Shown in pieces: positions 47,951 to 60,815 of a stretch of 64,000 nucleotides of DNA. The position numbers were made by a program, and so were the translations under genes. The notes below the pieces were generated by a model, which searched no databases, was not told the DNA's origin, and saw only the letters and a program-made list of their open reading frames with translations. The stretch is from contig JAWQEG010000506.1 in NCBI GenBank assembly GCA_033782935.1, forward strand, positions 682,001 through 746,000. Reading direction: 5' to 3'. This DNA comes from Petrolisthes cinctipes (Eukaryota; Arthropoda; Malacostraca; Decapoda; Porcellanidae). The first letter of the stretch is position 1. Each line of letters opens with the position of its first letter.

Positions 47951-49500
47951 TATCTCATATTCAGGCTCAAAACACCCGAAAATTCAATATTTTGGGGTCA
48001 CAGAAGCTATCTGTACATGCCTACTCAGTGCTAGAATATTTTCAAAATATAGGCCCAAAATATGCTAAAAATCGATATTTTAGGTGCCCAAAGTCGATAT
48101 GTGCATGCTTCTTCTGTACCCGTTTATATCTCAAATTCTAGCTCAAAAAACCCGAATATTCGATATTTTGGGGTCCCATAAGCGATCTGTACATGCCTAC
48201 TCCGTGTTTGAGTATTTTTAAAGTACAAGCCCAAAACATGCTCAAAATCAAAATTTTAGGTGCAAAAAGTCTATATGCGCATGCATCTTCAGTACACGTT
48301 TACATCTCTAACTCAGGCTCAAAACATCCGAAAATTTAATATTTTTGGGTCTTAGAAGCAATCTGTACATGCCTACTCGGTGCTAGAATATTTTCTAAAA
48401 ATAGGCCAAAAACATGCTAAAATTCAATATTTTGGGTGAACAAAGTCGATATGTGCATGCATCTTCTGTACCCGTTTATATCTCAAATTCAGGCTCAAAA
48501 AAACGAAAATTCGATATTTTTGTGTCCCAGAAGCGATCTGTACATGCCTACTCCTTGTTAAAGTAATTTCAAAATACAGGCCCAAACATGCTAAAAATCG
48601 ATATTTTAGGTGCCCAAAGTCAAAATGTGTATTTATCTTCTGTACCCGTTTATATCCCAAATTCAGACTCAAAACACCCGAAAATTCAATTTTTTGGGGT
48701 CCCAGAAGCGATCTGTACATGCCTACTCAGTGCTGATTATTTTCAAAATATAGGCCAAAAAAATGCTTAAAAATCGATATTTTGGGTGCCCAAAGTCGAT
48801 ATGTGCATGCATCGTCTGTACCCGTTTATATGTCAAATTCAGGCTCAAAACACCCGAAAATTCGATATTTTTGGGTCCCAGAAGCGATCTGTACATGCCT
48901 ACTCCTTGCTAATATGTTTTCAAAATACAGACCCATAAAATGCCCAAAACCGATATTTTAGGTGCAAAAAGTCAATATGCGCATGCATTTTCAGTACCCG
49001 TTTATATCTCAAATTCAGGCTCAAAACACCCGAAAATTCGATTTTTTGTGGTCCCAGAAGCGATCTGCACATGCCTACTCAGTGCTAGAATATTTTCAAA
49101 ATAAAGGCAAAAAACATGCTAAAAATCGATATTTTGGGTGAACAAAATCGATATGTGCATGCATCTTCTGTACCCGTTTATATCTCATATCCATGCTCAA
49201 AACACCCGAAAATTCGATATTTTTGGGTCCCAGAAGCGATCTGTACATGCCTACTCCGTGTTAGAGTATTTTGAAAATATAAGTCCAAAACATGCAGAAA
49301 ATCGATATTTTAGGTGCACAAAGTCAATATGTTCATGAATCTTCTGTACCCGTTTATATCTCAAATTCAGGCTCAAAACACCCGTAAAATCGATTTTTTG
49401 GGCCCGTTCTAGAGTATTTTCAAAATACAGGCCCAAAACATGATCAAAATAGATATTTTAGGTGTCCAAAATCGATATGTGCATGCATCTTCTCTACCCG
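47950..49500 (+). repeat. Transitional satellite segment before the 49.4-kb boundary
   Basis: Nine monomers of mixed type. About 48490-48780 matches 20880-21168 at offset 27612 (AAAAAAACG run, TTTTTGTGTCCC, TGCTGATTATTTTC). Scattered private changes are frequent, for example ATCAAAATTTTAGG near 48246, CCCATAAAATGCCC near 48931 and GATCTGCACATGCC near 49062. It ends with the last 27-bp-deleted monomer (junction 49405). Confidence 0.78.
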
Positions 49501-52500
49501 TGTATATCTCAAATTCAGGTTAAAAACACCCGAAAATCCGATATTTTTGGGTCCCAGAAGCGATCTGTACATGCCTACTCCATGTTAGAGTATTTTCAAA
49601 ACACAGGACCAAAATATGCTCAAAATCGATATTTTAGGTGCCCAAAGTTGATATGTGCATGCATATTCTGTACCCATTTATATCTCAAATTCAGGCTCAA
49701 AACACCCGAAAATTCGATTTTTTGGGGTCCCAGAAGCAATCTGTACATGCATACTCGTTGCTAGAATGTTTTTCAAGATACAGACCCAAAATATGCTCAA
49801 AATCGATATTTTAAGTGCAAAAATTCGATATGCGTATTCATCTTCATTACACGTTTACATCTCAAACTCAGGCTCAAAACACATGAAAATTCAATATTTT
49901 TGGGTCCCAGAAGCAATCTGTACATTCCTACTCAGTGATAGAATATTTTCAAAATATAAGACCAAAACATGCTAAAAATCGATATTTTGGGTGCCAAAAG
50001 TCGATATGTGCATGCAACTTTTGTTCCCGTTTATATCTCAAATTCAGGCTCAAAAAACTGAAAATTCGATATTTTTGTGTCCCAGGAGCGATCTGTACAA
50101 GCCTACTCCTTGTTAAAGTATTTTCAAAATACAGGCCCAAAACATGCTGAAAATCGATATTTTAGGTGCCCAAAGTAAAAATGTGTATGCATCTTCTGTA
50201 CCCGTTTATATCATAATTTCAGGCTCAAAACACCCGAAAATTCGATATTTTTTGGTCCCAAAAGCAATCTGTACATGCCTACTACGTGTTAGAGTTTTTT
50301 CAAAATACAGGCTCAAAACATGATAAAAATCGATATTTTAGGTGCCCAATGTCAATATGTGTATGCATCTTCTGTACTCGTTTATATCTTAAATTCAAGC
50401 TCAAAACACCCGAAAATTCGAAATTTTTGGGTCCCAGAAGCAATCTGTACATGCCTACGCAGTTCTTGAATTTTTTCAAAATATAGGCCCAAAACATGCT
50501 AATAATCAATATTTTTGGTGCCCAAAGTCGATATGTGCATGCATCTTCTGTACCCGTTTATATCTCAATTTTAGGCTCAAAACACCCGAAAATTCGATAT
50601 TTTTGGGTCCCAGAAGCGATCTGTACATGCCTACTCCTTGCTAGAATGTTTTTAAGATACAGACCCAAAACATGCCCAAAACCGATATTTTAGGTGCAAA
50701 AAGTCGATATGTGCATGCATCTTAAGTACCCGTTTACATCTCAAACTCAGGCTCAAAACACCCGAAAATTCAATATTTTTGGGTCCCAAAAGCGATCTGT
50801 ACATGCCTACTCTGTGTTAGAGTATTTTCAAAATATAGGCACAAAACATGCTGAAGATCGATATTTTAGGTGCCCAAAGTCAATATGTATATGCATCTTC
50901 TGTACCCATTTATATCCCAAATTCCGGCTCAAAACACCCTAAAATTCGATATTTTTGGGTCCCAGAAGCGATCTGTACATGCCTACTCCTTGCTAGAATG
51001 TTTTTAAGATACAGACCCAAAACATGCCCAAAACCGATATTTTAGGTGCAAAAAGTCAATATGTTCATGAATCTTCTGTACCCGATTATATTTAAAATTC
51101 AGGCTCAAAACACCCGAAAATTCGATTTTTGGGTCCCAGAAGCGATCTGTACATGCCTACTCAGTGTTAGAATATTTTTAAAATACAGGACCAAAACATG
51201 CTCAAAATCGATATTTTGGGTGCCAAAAGTCGATATGTGCATGCAACTTTTGTTCCCGTTTATATCTCAAATTCAGGCTCAAAAAACTGAAAATTCGATA
51301 TTTTTGTGTCCCTGGAGCGATCTGTACAAGCCTACTCCTTGTTAAAGTATTTTCAAAATACAGGCCCAAAACATGCTGAAAATCGATATTTTAGGTGCCC
51401 AAAGTAAAAATGTGTATGCATCTTCTGTACCCGTTTATATCATAATTTCAGGCTCAAAACACCCGAAAATTCGATATTTTTTGGTCCCAAAAGCAATCTG
51501 TACATGCCTACTACGTGTTAGAGTATTTTCAAAATACAGGCTGAAAACATGATAAAAATCGATATTTTAGGTGCCCAATGTCAATATGTGTATGCATCTT
51601 CTGTACTCGTTTATATCTTAAATTCAAGCTCAAAACACCCGAAAATTCGATATTTTTGGGTCCCAGAAGCAATCTGTACATGCCTACGCAGTGCTTGAAT
51701 TTTTTCAAAATATAGGCCCAAAACATGCTAATAATCAATATTTTTGGTGCCCAAAGTCGATATGTGCATGAATCTATTGTAACCGTTTATATTTCAAATT
51801 CAGACTCAAAACACCCGAAAATTCGATATTTTGGGGTCCCATAAGCGATCTGTACATGCCTACTCCGTGTTAGAGTATTTTCAAAATACAGGCTCAAAAC
51901 ATGATAAAAATCGATATTTTAGGTGCCCAATGTCAATATGTGTATGCATCTTCTGTACTTGTTTATATCTTTAATTCAGGCTCAAAACACCCGAAAATTC
52001 AATATTTTTGGGTCCCAGAAGCAATCTGTACATGCCTACGCAGTGCTTAAATTTTTTTTCAAAATATAGCCCCAAAACATGCTAATAATCAATATTTTTG
52101 GTGCCCAAAGTCGATATGTGCATGCATCTTCTGTACCCGTTTATATCTCAATTTTAGGCTCAAAACACCCGAAAATTCGATATTTTTGGGTCCCAGAAGC
52201 GATCTGTACATGCCTACTCCTTGCTAGAATGTTTTCAAGATACAGACCCAAAACATGCTCAAAATCGATTTTTTAGGTGCAAAAAGTCGATATGTGCATG
52301 CATCTTAAGTACCCGTTTACATCTCAAACTCATGCTCAAAACACCCGAAAATTCAATATTTTTGGGTCCCAGAAGCGATCTGTACATGCCTACTCTTTGT
52401 TAGAGTATTTTTAAATTATAGGTCCAAAATATGCAGAAAATCGATATTTTAGGTGCCCAAAGTCAATATGTTCATAAATCTTCTGTACCCGTTTATATTT

Positions 52501-53100
52501 AAAATTCAGGCTCAAAACACCCGAAAATTCGATTTTTGGGGTCCCAGAAGCGATCTGTACATGCCTACTCAGTGTTAGAATATTTTCAATATACAGGACC
52601 AAAACATGCTCAAAATCGATATTTTGGGTGCCCAAAGTCGATATGTGCATGCTTCTTCTGTACCCGTTTATATCTCAAATTCAGGCTCAAAACACCCGAA
52701 AATTCGATATTTTTGGGTCCCAAAAGCGTTCTGTACATGTCTACTCCTTGCTAGAATGTTTTCAAGATTCAGACCCAAAACAAGCTAAAAATCGATATTT
52801 TAGGTGCCCAAAGTCGATATGTGCATGCATATTCTGTACACGTTTATATCTCATATTCATGCTCAAAACACCCGAAAATTCGATATTTTGGGGTCCCAGA
52901 AGCGTTCTGTACATGCCTACTCCTTGCTAGAATGTTTTCAAGATTCAGACCCAAAACAAGCTAAAAATCGATATTTTAGGTGCCCAAAGTCAAAATGTGT
53001 ATGCATCTTCTGTACACGTTTATATCTCATATTCATGCTCAAAACACCCGAAAATTCGATATTTTGGGGTCCCAAAAGCGGTATGTACATGCCTACTCCG
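49500..53100 (+). repeat. Block E1, divergent monomers with a seven-monomer (1229-bp) duplication
   Basis: About 49970-50520 recurs at 51200-51750 at offset 1229 (49992 to 51221, 50102 to 51331, 50300 to 51529). Shared rare marks include GCAACTTTTGTTCCCG, AGTAAAAATGTG, ATCATAATTTCAGG, CCTACGCAG, and AATAATCAATATTTTTGGTG. The last type appears a third time near 52082-52100. From about 52600 the monomers carry GATTCAGACCCAAAACAAGC, typical of the rest of block E. No HOR from the first 49 kb continues here. Confidence 0.8.
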
Positions 53101-56100
53101 TGTGAAAGTATTTTTTGAAAATACAGGCTTAAAACATGCTGAAAATCGATATTTTAGATGCCCAATGTCAATATGTGTATGCATCTTCTGTACCCGTTTA
53201 TATCCGAAATTCAGGCTCAAAACACCCGAAAATTCAATATTTTGGTGTCCGAGAAGCTATCTGTACATGCCTACTCAGTGCAAGATTATTTTTTTTAAAT
53301 ATAGGCTTAAAATATGCTAAAAATCGATATTTTAGGTGCCCAAAGTCGATATGTGCATGAATCTACTGTAACCGTTTATATTTCAAATTCAGACTCAAAA
53401 CACCCGAAAATTCGATATTTTGGGGTCCCATAAGCGATCTGTACATGCCTACTCCATGTTAGAGTATTTTTAAAATACAGGCTCAAAACATGTTGAAAAT
53501 CGAAATTTTAGGTGCTCAAAGTCAAAATGTGTATGCATCTTCTGTACCCGTTTATATCTTAAATTCAGGCTCAAAACACCCGAAAATTCGATTTTCTTGG
53601 GTCCCAAAAGCGATCTGTACATGCCTACTTCATGTTAGAGTATTTTCAAAATACAGGACCAAAACATGCTCAAAATCGATATATTGGGTGCCCAAAGTCG
53701 ATATGTGCATTATTCTTCAGTACCCGTTTATATCTCAAATTCATGCTCAAAACACCCGAAAATTCGATATTTTTGGGTTCCAGAAGCGTTCTGTACATGC
53801 CTACTCTTTGCTAGAATGTTTTCAAGATTCAGACCCAAAACAAGCTAAAAAATCAATATTTTAGGTGCCCAAAGTCAAAATGTGTATTCATCATCTGTAC
53901 ACGTTTATATCTCATATTAATGCTCAAAATACCCGAAAATTCGATATTATGGGGTCCGAAAAGCGATATGTACATGCCTACTCCGTGTTAAAGTATTTTT
54001 TGGAAATACAGTCTTAAAACATGCTGAAAATCGATATTTTACGTGCCCAATGTCAATATGTGTATGCATCTTCTGTACCCGTTTATATCCAAAATTCAGG
54101 CTCAAAACACCCAAAAATTCAATATTTTGGGGTCCCAGAAGCTATCTGTACATGCCTACTCAGTGCTAGATTATTATTTTTAAATATAGGCCTTAAATAT
54201 GTTAAAAATCGATATTTTAGGTGCCCAAAGTCGATGTGTGCATGAATCTTCAGTAACCGTTTATATTTCAAATTCAGACTCAAAACACCTGAAAATTCGA
54301 TATTTTGGGGTCCCATAAGCGATCTGTACATGCCTACTCCGTGTTAGAGTATTTTTAAAATACAGGCTCAAAACATGTTGAAAATCGAAATTTTAGGTGC
54401 CCAAAGTCAAAATGTGTATGCATCTTCTGTACCCGTTTATATCTTAAATTCAGGCTCAAAACACCCGAAAATTCGATTTTCATGGGTCCCAAAAGCGATC
54501 TGTACATGCCTACTTCATGTTAGAGTATTTTCAAAATACAGGACCAAAACATGCTCAAAATCGATATTTTGGGTGCCCAAAGTCGATATGTGCATTATTC
54601 TTCAGTACCCGTTTATATCTCAAATTCATGCTCAAAACACCCGAAAATTCGATATTTTTGGGTTCCAGAAGCGTTCTGTACATGCCTACTCTTTGCTAGA
54701 ATGTTTTCAAGATTCAGACCCAAAACAAGCTAAAAAATCAATATTTTAGGTGCCCAAAGTCAAAATGTGTATTCATCATCTGTACACGTTTATATCTCAT
54801 ATTCATGCTCAAAATACCCGAAAATTCGATATTATGGGGTATGAAAAGCGATATGTACATGCCTACTCTTTGCTAGAATGTTTTCAAGATCCAGAACCAA
54901 AACAAGCTAAAAATCGATATTTTAGGTGCCCAAAGTCAAAATGTGTATTCATCATCTGTACACGTTTATATCTCATATTCATGCTCAAAATACCCGAAAA
55001 TTCGATATTTTGGGGTCCGAAAAGCGATATGTACATGCCTACTCCGTGTTAAAGTATTTTTTGAAAATACAGGCTTAAAACATGCTGAAAATCGATATTT
55101 TAGGTGCCCAATGTCAATATGTGTATGTATCTTCTGTACCCGTTTATATCCCAAATTCAGGCTCAAAACACCTGAAAATTCAATATTTTGGGGTCCCATA
55201 AGCAATCTGTGCATGCCTACTACGTTTTAGAGTATTTTTAAAATACAGGCTCAAAACATGTTGAAAATCGATATTTTAGGTGCCCAAAGTCGATATGTGC
55301 ATGCATCTTCTGTACCCGTTTATATCTCAAATTCAGGTTAAAAACACCCGAAAATCCGATATTTTTGGGTCCCAGAAGCGATCTGTACATGCCTACTCCA
55401 TGTTAGAGTATTTTTAAAATACAGGACTAAAACATGCTCAAAATCGATATTTTGGGTGCCCAAAGTCGATATGTGCATGCTTCTTCTGTACCCGTTTATA
55501 TCTCAAATTCAGGCTCAAAAAACCCGAAAATTCGATATTTTTGGGTCCCAGAAGCGTTCTGTACATGCCTACTCCTTGCTATAATGTTTTCAAGATTCAG
55601 ACCCAAAACAAGCTAAAAAATCAATATTTTAGGTGACCAAAGTCAAAATGTGTATGCATCTTCTGGACACGTTTATATCTCAAATTCAGGCTCAAAACAC
55701 CGGAAAATTCGATATTTTGGGGTCCCAAAAGCGATATGTACATGCCTACTCTGTGTTAAAGTATTTTTTGAAAATACAGTCTTAAAATATGCTGAAAATC
55801 GATATTTTAGGTGACCAATGTCAATATGTGTATGCATCTTCTGTACCCGTTTATATCCAAAATTCAGGCTCAAAACACCCGAAATTTCAATATTTTGGGG
55901 TCCCAGAAGCTATCTGTACATGCCTACTCAGTGCTAGATTATTATTTTTAAATATAGGCCTTAAATATGTTAAAAATCGATATTTTAGGTGCCCAAAGTC
56001 GATGTGTGCATGAATCTTCAGTAACCGTTTATATTTCAAATTCAGATTCAAGACACCTGAAAATTCGATATTTTGGGGTCCCATAAGCGATCTGTACATG

Positions 56101-57730
56101 CCTACTCCGTGTTAGAGTATTTTTAAAATACAGGCTCAAAACATGTTGAAAATCGAAATTTTAGGTGCCCAAAGTCAAAATGTGTATGCATCTTCTGTAC
56201 CCGTTTATATCTTAAATTTAGGCTCAAAACACCCGAAAATTCGATTTTCTTGGGTCCCAAAAGCGATCTGTACATGCCTACTTCATGTTAGAGTATTTTC
56301 AAAATACAGGACCAAAACATGCTCAAAATCGATATATTGGGTGCCCAAAGTCGATATGTGCATTATTCTTCAGTACCCGTTTATATCTCAAATTCATGCT
56401 CAAAACACCCGAAAATTCGATATTTTTGGGTTCCAGAAGCGTTCTGTACATGCCTACTCTTTGCTAGAATGTTTTCAAGATTCAGACCCAAAACAAGCTA
56501 AAAAATCAATATTTTAGGTGCCCAAAGTCAAAATGTGTATTCATCATCTGTACACGTTTATATCTCATATTAATGCTCAAAATACCCGAAAATTCGATAT
56601 TATGGGGTCCGAAAAGCGATATGTACATGCCTACTCCGTGTTAAAGTATTTTTTGGAAATACAGTCTTAAAACATGCTGAAAATCGATATTTTACGTGCC
56701 CAATGTCAATATGTGTATGCATCTTCTGTACCCGTTTATATCCAAAATTCAGGCTCAAAACACCCAAAAATTCAATATTTTGGGGTCCCAGAAGCTATCT
56801 GTACATGCCTACTCAGTGCTAGATTATTATTTTTAAATATAGGCCTTAAATATGTTAAAAATCGATATTTTAGGTGCCCAAAGTCGATGTGTGCATGAAT
56901 CTTCAGTAACCGTTTATATTTCAAATTCAGACTCAAAACACCTGAAAATTCGATATTTTGGGGTCCCATAAGCGATCTGTACATGCCTACTCCGTGTTAG
57001 AGTATTTTTAAAATACAGGCTCAAAACATGTTGAAAATCGAAATTTTAGGTGCCCAAAGTCAAAATGTGTATGCATCTTCTGTACCCGTTTATATCTTAA
57101 ATTCAGGCTCAAAACACCCGAAAATTCGATTTTCATGGGTCCCAAAAGCGATCTGTACATGCCTACTTCATGTTAGAGTATTTTCAAAATACAGGACCAA
57201 AACATGCTCAAAATCGATATTTTGGGTGCCCAAAGTCGATATGTGCATTATTCTTCAGTACCCGTTTATATCTCAAATTCATGCTCAAAACACCCAAAAA
57301 TTCGATATTTTTGGGTTCCAGAAGCGTTCTGTACATGCCTACTCTTTGCTAGAATGTTTTCAAGATCCAGACCAGAAACAAGCTAAAAATCGATATTTTA
57401 GGTGCCCAAAGTCAAAATGTGTATTCATCATCTGTACACGTTTATATCTCATATTCATGCTCAAAATACCAGAAAATTCGATATTTTGGGGTCCGAAAAG
57501 CGATATGTACATGCTTACTCCGTGTTAAAGTATTTTTTGAAAATACAGGCTTAAAACATGCTGAAAATCGATATTTTAGGTGCCCAATGTCAATATGTGT
57601 ATGTATCTTCTGTACCCGTTTATATCCAAAATTCAGGCTCAAAACACCTGAAAATTCAATATTTTGGGGTCCCATAAGCAATCTGTGCATGCCTACTACG
57701 TGTTAGAGTATTTTTAAAATACAGGCTCAA
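53100..57730 (+). repeat. Block E2, five-monomer (885-bp) and 15-monomer (2653-bp) HORs
   Basis: A five-monomer module beginning ATGTTGAAAATCGAAATTTTAGG occurs at 53490, 54375, 56143 and 57028, spacings 885, 1768 and 885. So 53490-56142 recurs from 56143 as a 2653-bp unit; 54021 to 56674 and 54375 to 57028 agree. Mean monomer here is 177 bp (885 / 5). The second unit is one monomer short: the 54943 landmark recurs at 57419, 2476 bp away instead of 2653. Marks are TTATTTTTAAATATAGGCC, GTGCATTATTCTTCAG and GGGTCCGAAAAGCG. Confidence 0.84.
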
Positions 57731-60520
57731 AACATGTCGAAAATCGAAATTTTAGGTGCCCAAAGTCAAAATGTGTATGCATCTTCTGTACCCGTTTATA
57801 TCTTAAATTCAGGCTTAAAACACCCGAAAATTCGATATTTTTGGGTCCAAGAAGCGATCTGTACATGCCTACTAATTGCTACAATATTTTCAAAATATAG
57901 GCCCAAAACATGGTAAAAATCGATATTTTAGGCGCCCAAAGTCGATATGTGCATGCATATTCTGTACCCGTTTATATCTCAAATTCAGGCTCAAAAGACC
58001 CGAAAATTCGATATTTTTGGGTCCCAGAAGCGTTCTGTACATGCCTACTCCTTGCTAGAATGTTTTCAAAATACAGACCCAAAACATGCTCAAAATCGAT
58101 ATTTTTGGTGCAAAAAGTAGATATGTGCATGCATCTTCAGTACTCGTTTACATCTCAAATTCAGGTTAAAAACACCCGAAAATCCGATATTTTTGGGTCA
58201 TAGAAGCGATCTGTACATGCCTACTCCATGTTAGAGTATTTTCAAAATACAGGCCCAAAACATGCTCAAATTCGATATTTTGGGTGCCCAAATTCGATAT
58301 GTGCATGCTTCTTTTGTACCCGTTTATATCTCAAATTCAGATTAAAAACACCCGAAAATCCGATATTTTTGGATCCCAGAAGCGATCTGTACATGCCTAC
58401 TCCATGTTAGAGTATTTTCAAAATACAGGACCAAAACATGCTGAAAATCAATATTTTGGGTGCCGAAAGTCGATATGTGCATGCTTCTTCTGTTCCCGTT
58501 TATATCTCAAATTTAGGCTCAAAACACCCGAAAATTCGATATTTTTGGGTTCCAGAAGCGTTCTGTACATGCCTACTCCTTGCTAGAATGTTTTCAAGAT
58601 TCAGACCCAAAACAAGCTAAAAAATCGAAATTTTAGGTGCCCAAAGTCAAAATGTGTATGCATCTTCTGTACCCGTTTATATCTTAAATTCAAGCTCAAA
58701 ACACCCGAAAATTCGATATTTTTGGGTCCCAGAAGCGATCTGTACATGCCTACTAATTGCTACAATATTTTCAAAATATAGGCCCAAAACATGCTAAAAA
58801 TCGATATTTTAGGCGCCCAACGTCGATATGTGCATGCATATTCTGTACCCGTTTATATCTCAAATTCAGGCACAAAACACCCGAAAATTCGATATTTTTG
58901 GGTCTCAGAAGCGATCTGTACATGCCTACTCCTTGCTAAAATGTTTTCAAGATACAGAACCAAACATGCTGAAAATCGATATTTTAGGTGCCCAAAGTTA
59001 AAATGTGTATGCATCTTCTGTACCCGTTTATATCTTAAATTCAGGCTGAAAACACCTGAAAACTCAATATGTTTGGGTCCCAGAAGCGATCTGTACATGC
59101 CTATTAAGTGCTACAATATTATCAAAATATAGGCCCAAAACATGCTAAAAATCGATATTTTGGGTGCCCAAAGTCGATATGTGCATGCATATTCTGTACC
59201 CGTTTATATCTCAAATTCCCGCTCAAAACACCCGAAAATTCGATATTTTTGGGTCCCAGAAGCAATCTGTACATGCCTACTCCTAGCTAGAATGTTTTCA
59301 AAATACAGACTTAAAACATGCTAAAAATCGATATTTTTGGTGCAAAAAATAGATATGTGCATGCATCTTCAGTACACGTTTACATCTCAAATTCAGGTTA
59401 AAAACACCCGAAAATCCGATATTTTTGGGTCATAGAAGCGATCTGTACATGCCTACTCCATGTTAGAGTATTTTCAAAATACGGACCCAAAACATGCTCA
59501 GAATCGATATTTTGGGTGCCCAAAGTCGATATGTGCATGCTTCTTCTGTATCCGTTTATATCTCAAATTCAGGTTAAAAACACCCGAAAATCCGATATTT
59601 TTTGGTCCCAGAAGCGATCTGTACATGCCTACTCCATGTTAGAGTATTTTCAAAATACAGGACCAAAACATGCTCAAAATCGATATTTTGGGTGCCCAAA
59701 GTCGATATGTGCATGCTTCTTCTGTACCCGTTTATATCTCAAATTTAGGCTCAAAACACCCGAAAATTCGATATTTTTGGGTCCCAGAAGCGTTTTGTAC
59801 ATGCCTACTCCTTGCTAGAATGTTTTCAAGATTCAGACCCAAAACAAGCTAAAAAATCGAAATTTTAGGTGCCCAAAGTCAAAATGTGTATGCATCTTCT
59901 GTACCCGTTTATATCTTAAATTCAGGCTCAAAACACCCGAAAATTCGATATTTTTGGGTCCCAGAAGCGATCTGTACATGCCTAATAAGTGCTAAAATAT
60001 TTTCAAAATATAGGCCCAAAACATGCTAAAAATCGATATTTTAGGCGCCCAAAGTCGATATGTGCATGCATATTCCGTACCCGTTTATATCTCAAATTCA
60101 GGCACAAAACACCCGAAAATTCGATGTTTTTGGGTCTCAGAAGCGATCTGTATATGCCTACTCCTTGCTAGAATGTTTTCAAGATACAGAACCAAACATG
60201 CTGAAGATCGATATTTTAGGTGTCCAAAGTTAAAATGCGTATGCATCTTCTGTACCCGTTTATATCTTAAATTCAGGCTCAAAACACCCGAAAACTCAAT
60301 ATTTTTGGGTCCCAGAAGCGATCTGTACATGCCTACTAAGTGCTAGAATATTTTCAAAATATAGGCCCAAAACATGCTAAAAATCGATATTTTAGGTGCC
60401 CAAAGTTAAAATGTGTATGCATCTTCTGTACCCGTTTATATCTTAAATTCAGGCTCAAAACACCCGAAAACTCAATATTTTTCGGTCCCAGAAGCGATCT
60501 GTACATGCCTACTAAGTGCT
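57730..60520 (+). repeat. Block E3, seven-monomer (1232-bp) HOR
   Basis: About 58060-59290 recurs at about 59292-60520 at offset 1232, exactly 7 x 176: 58284 to 59516, 58438 to 59670, 58757 to 59989, 58791 to 60023, 58853 to 60085. Marks are GGTCATAGAAGCG, GGTTAAAAACACCCG, CAGGCACAAAACACCCG and CCAAACATGCTGAA. The last monomer (GTTAAAATGTGTATGC, about 60225) is immediately duplicated near 60401. Confidence 0.83.
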
Positions 60521-60720
60521 ACAATATTTTCAAGATATAGGCCCAAAACATGCTAAAAATCGATATTTAAGGTGCCCAAAGTCGATATGTGCATGCATAT
60601 TCCGTACCCGTTTATATCTCAAATTCAGGCTCAAAACACCCGAAAATTCGATATTTTTGGATCCCAGATGCAATCTGTACATGCCTACTCCTTGCTAGAA
60701 TGTTTTCAAAATACAGACCC

Positions 60721-60815
60721 ATAACATGCTCAAAATCGATATTTTTGGTGCAAAAAGTCGATATGTTAAAAACACCTGAAAATCCGCGATATTTTTGGGT
60801 CATAGAAGCGATCTG
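60721..60815 (+). repeat. Shortened monomer lacking the last 40 bp of H2
   Basis: GTCGATATG is joined directly to TTAAAAACACC (junction 60765/60766). The bases missing relative to intact neighbours such as 58120-58175 run from TGCATGC to the TCAGG that ends H2, H2 positions 49-88, so H1 starts immediately. A CG is also inserted in the following core (AATCCGCGATATT). This differs in place and size from the 27-bp deletion in H1. Confidence 0.87.

Larger units (their letters stand above)
331..49478 (+). repeat. Set of 24 shortened (about 148-bp) monomers lacking 27 bp of H1
   Basis: In these copies GGGTCC is joined directly to GTTTTAGAGTATTTT. The missing 27 bp run from CAGAAGC to CTACTCC, H1 positions 36-62, and lie between two TCC triplets, so one TCC remains. 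Last base before the junction: 430, 2338, 3541, 5449, 9646, 10849, 12757, 13960, 15869, 19884, 22145, 24406, 27367, 29274, 31360, 32565, 34470, 37433, 38638, 40368, 42275, 44887, 46092, 49405. The copies at 430/3541/10849/13960/22145 also read GGTTCC; 44887 reads GGTTCG and 49405 GGCCCG. The identical breakpoint points to a single founding deletion spread by amplification. None was found beyond 49405. Confidence 0.9.
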
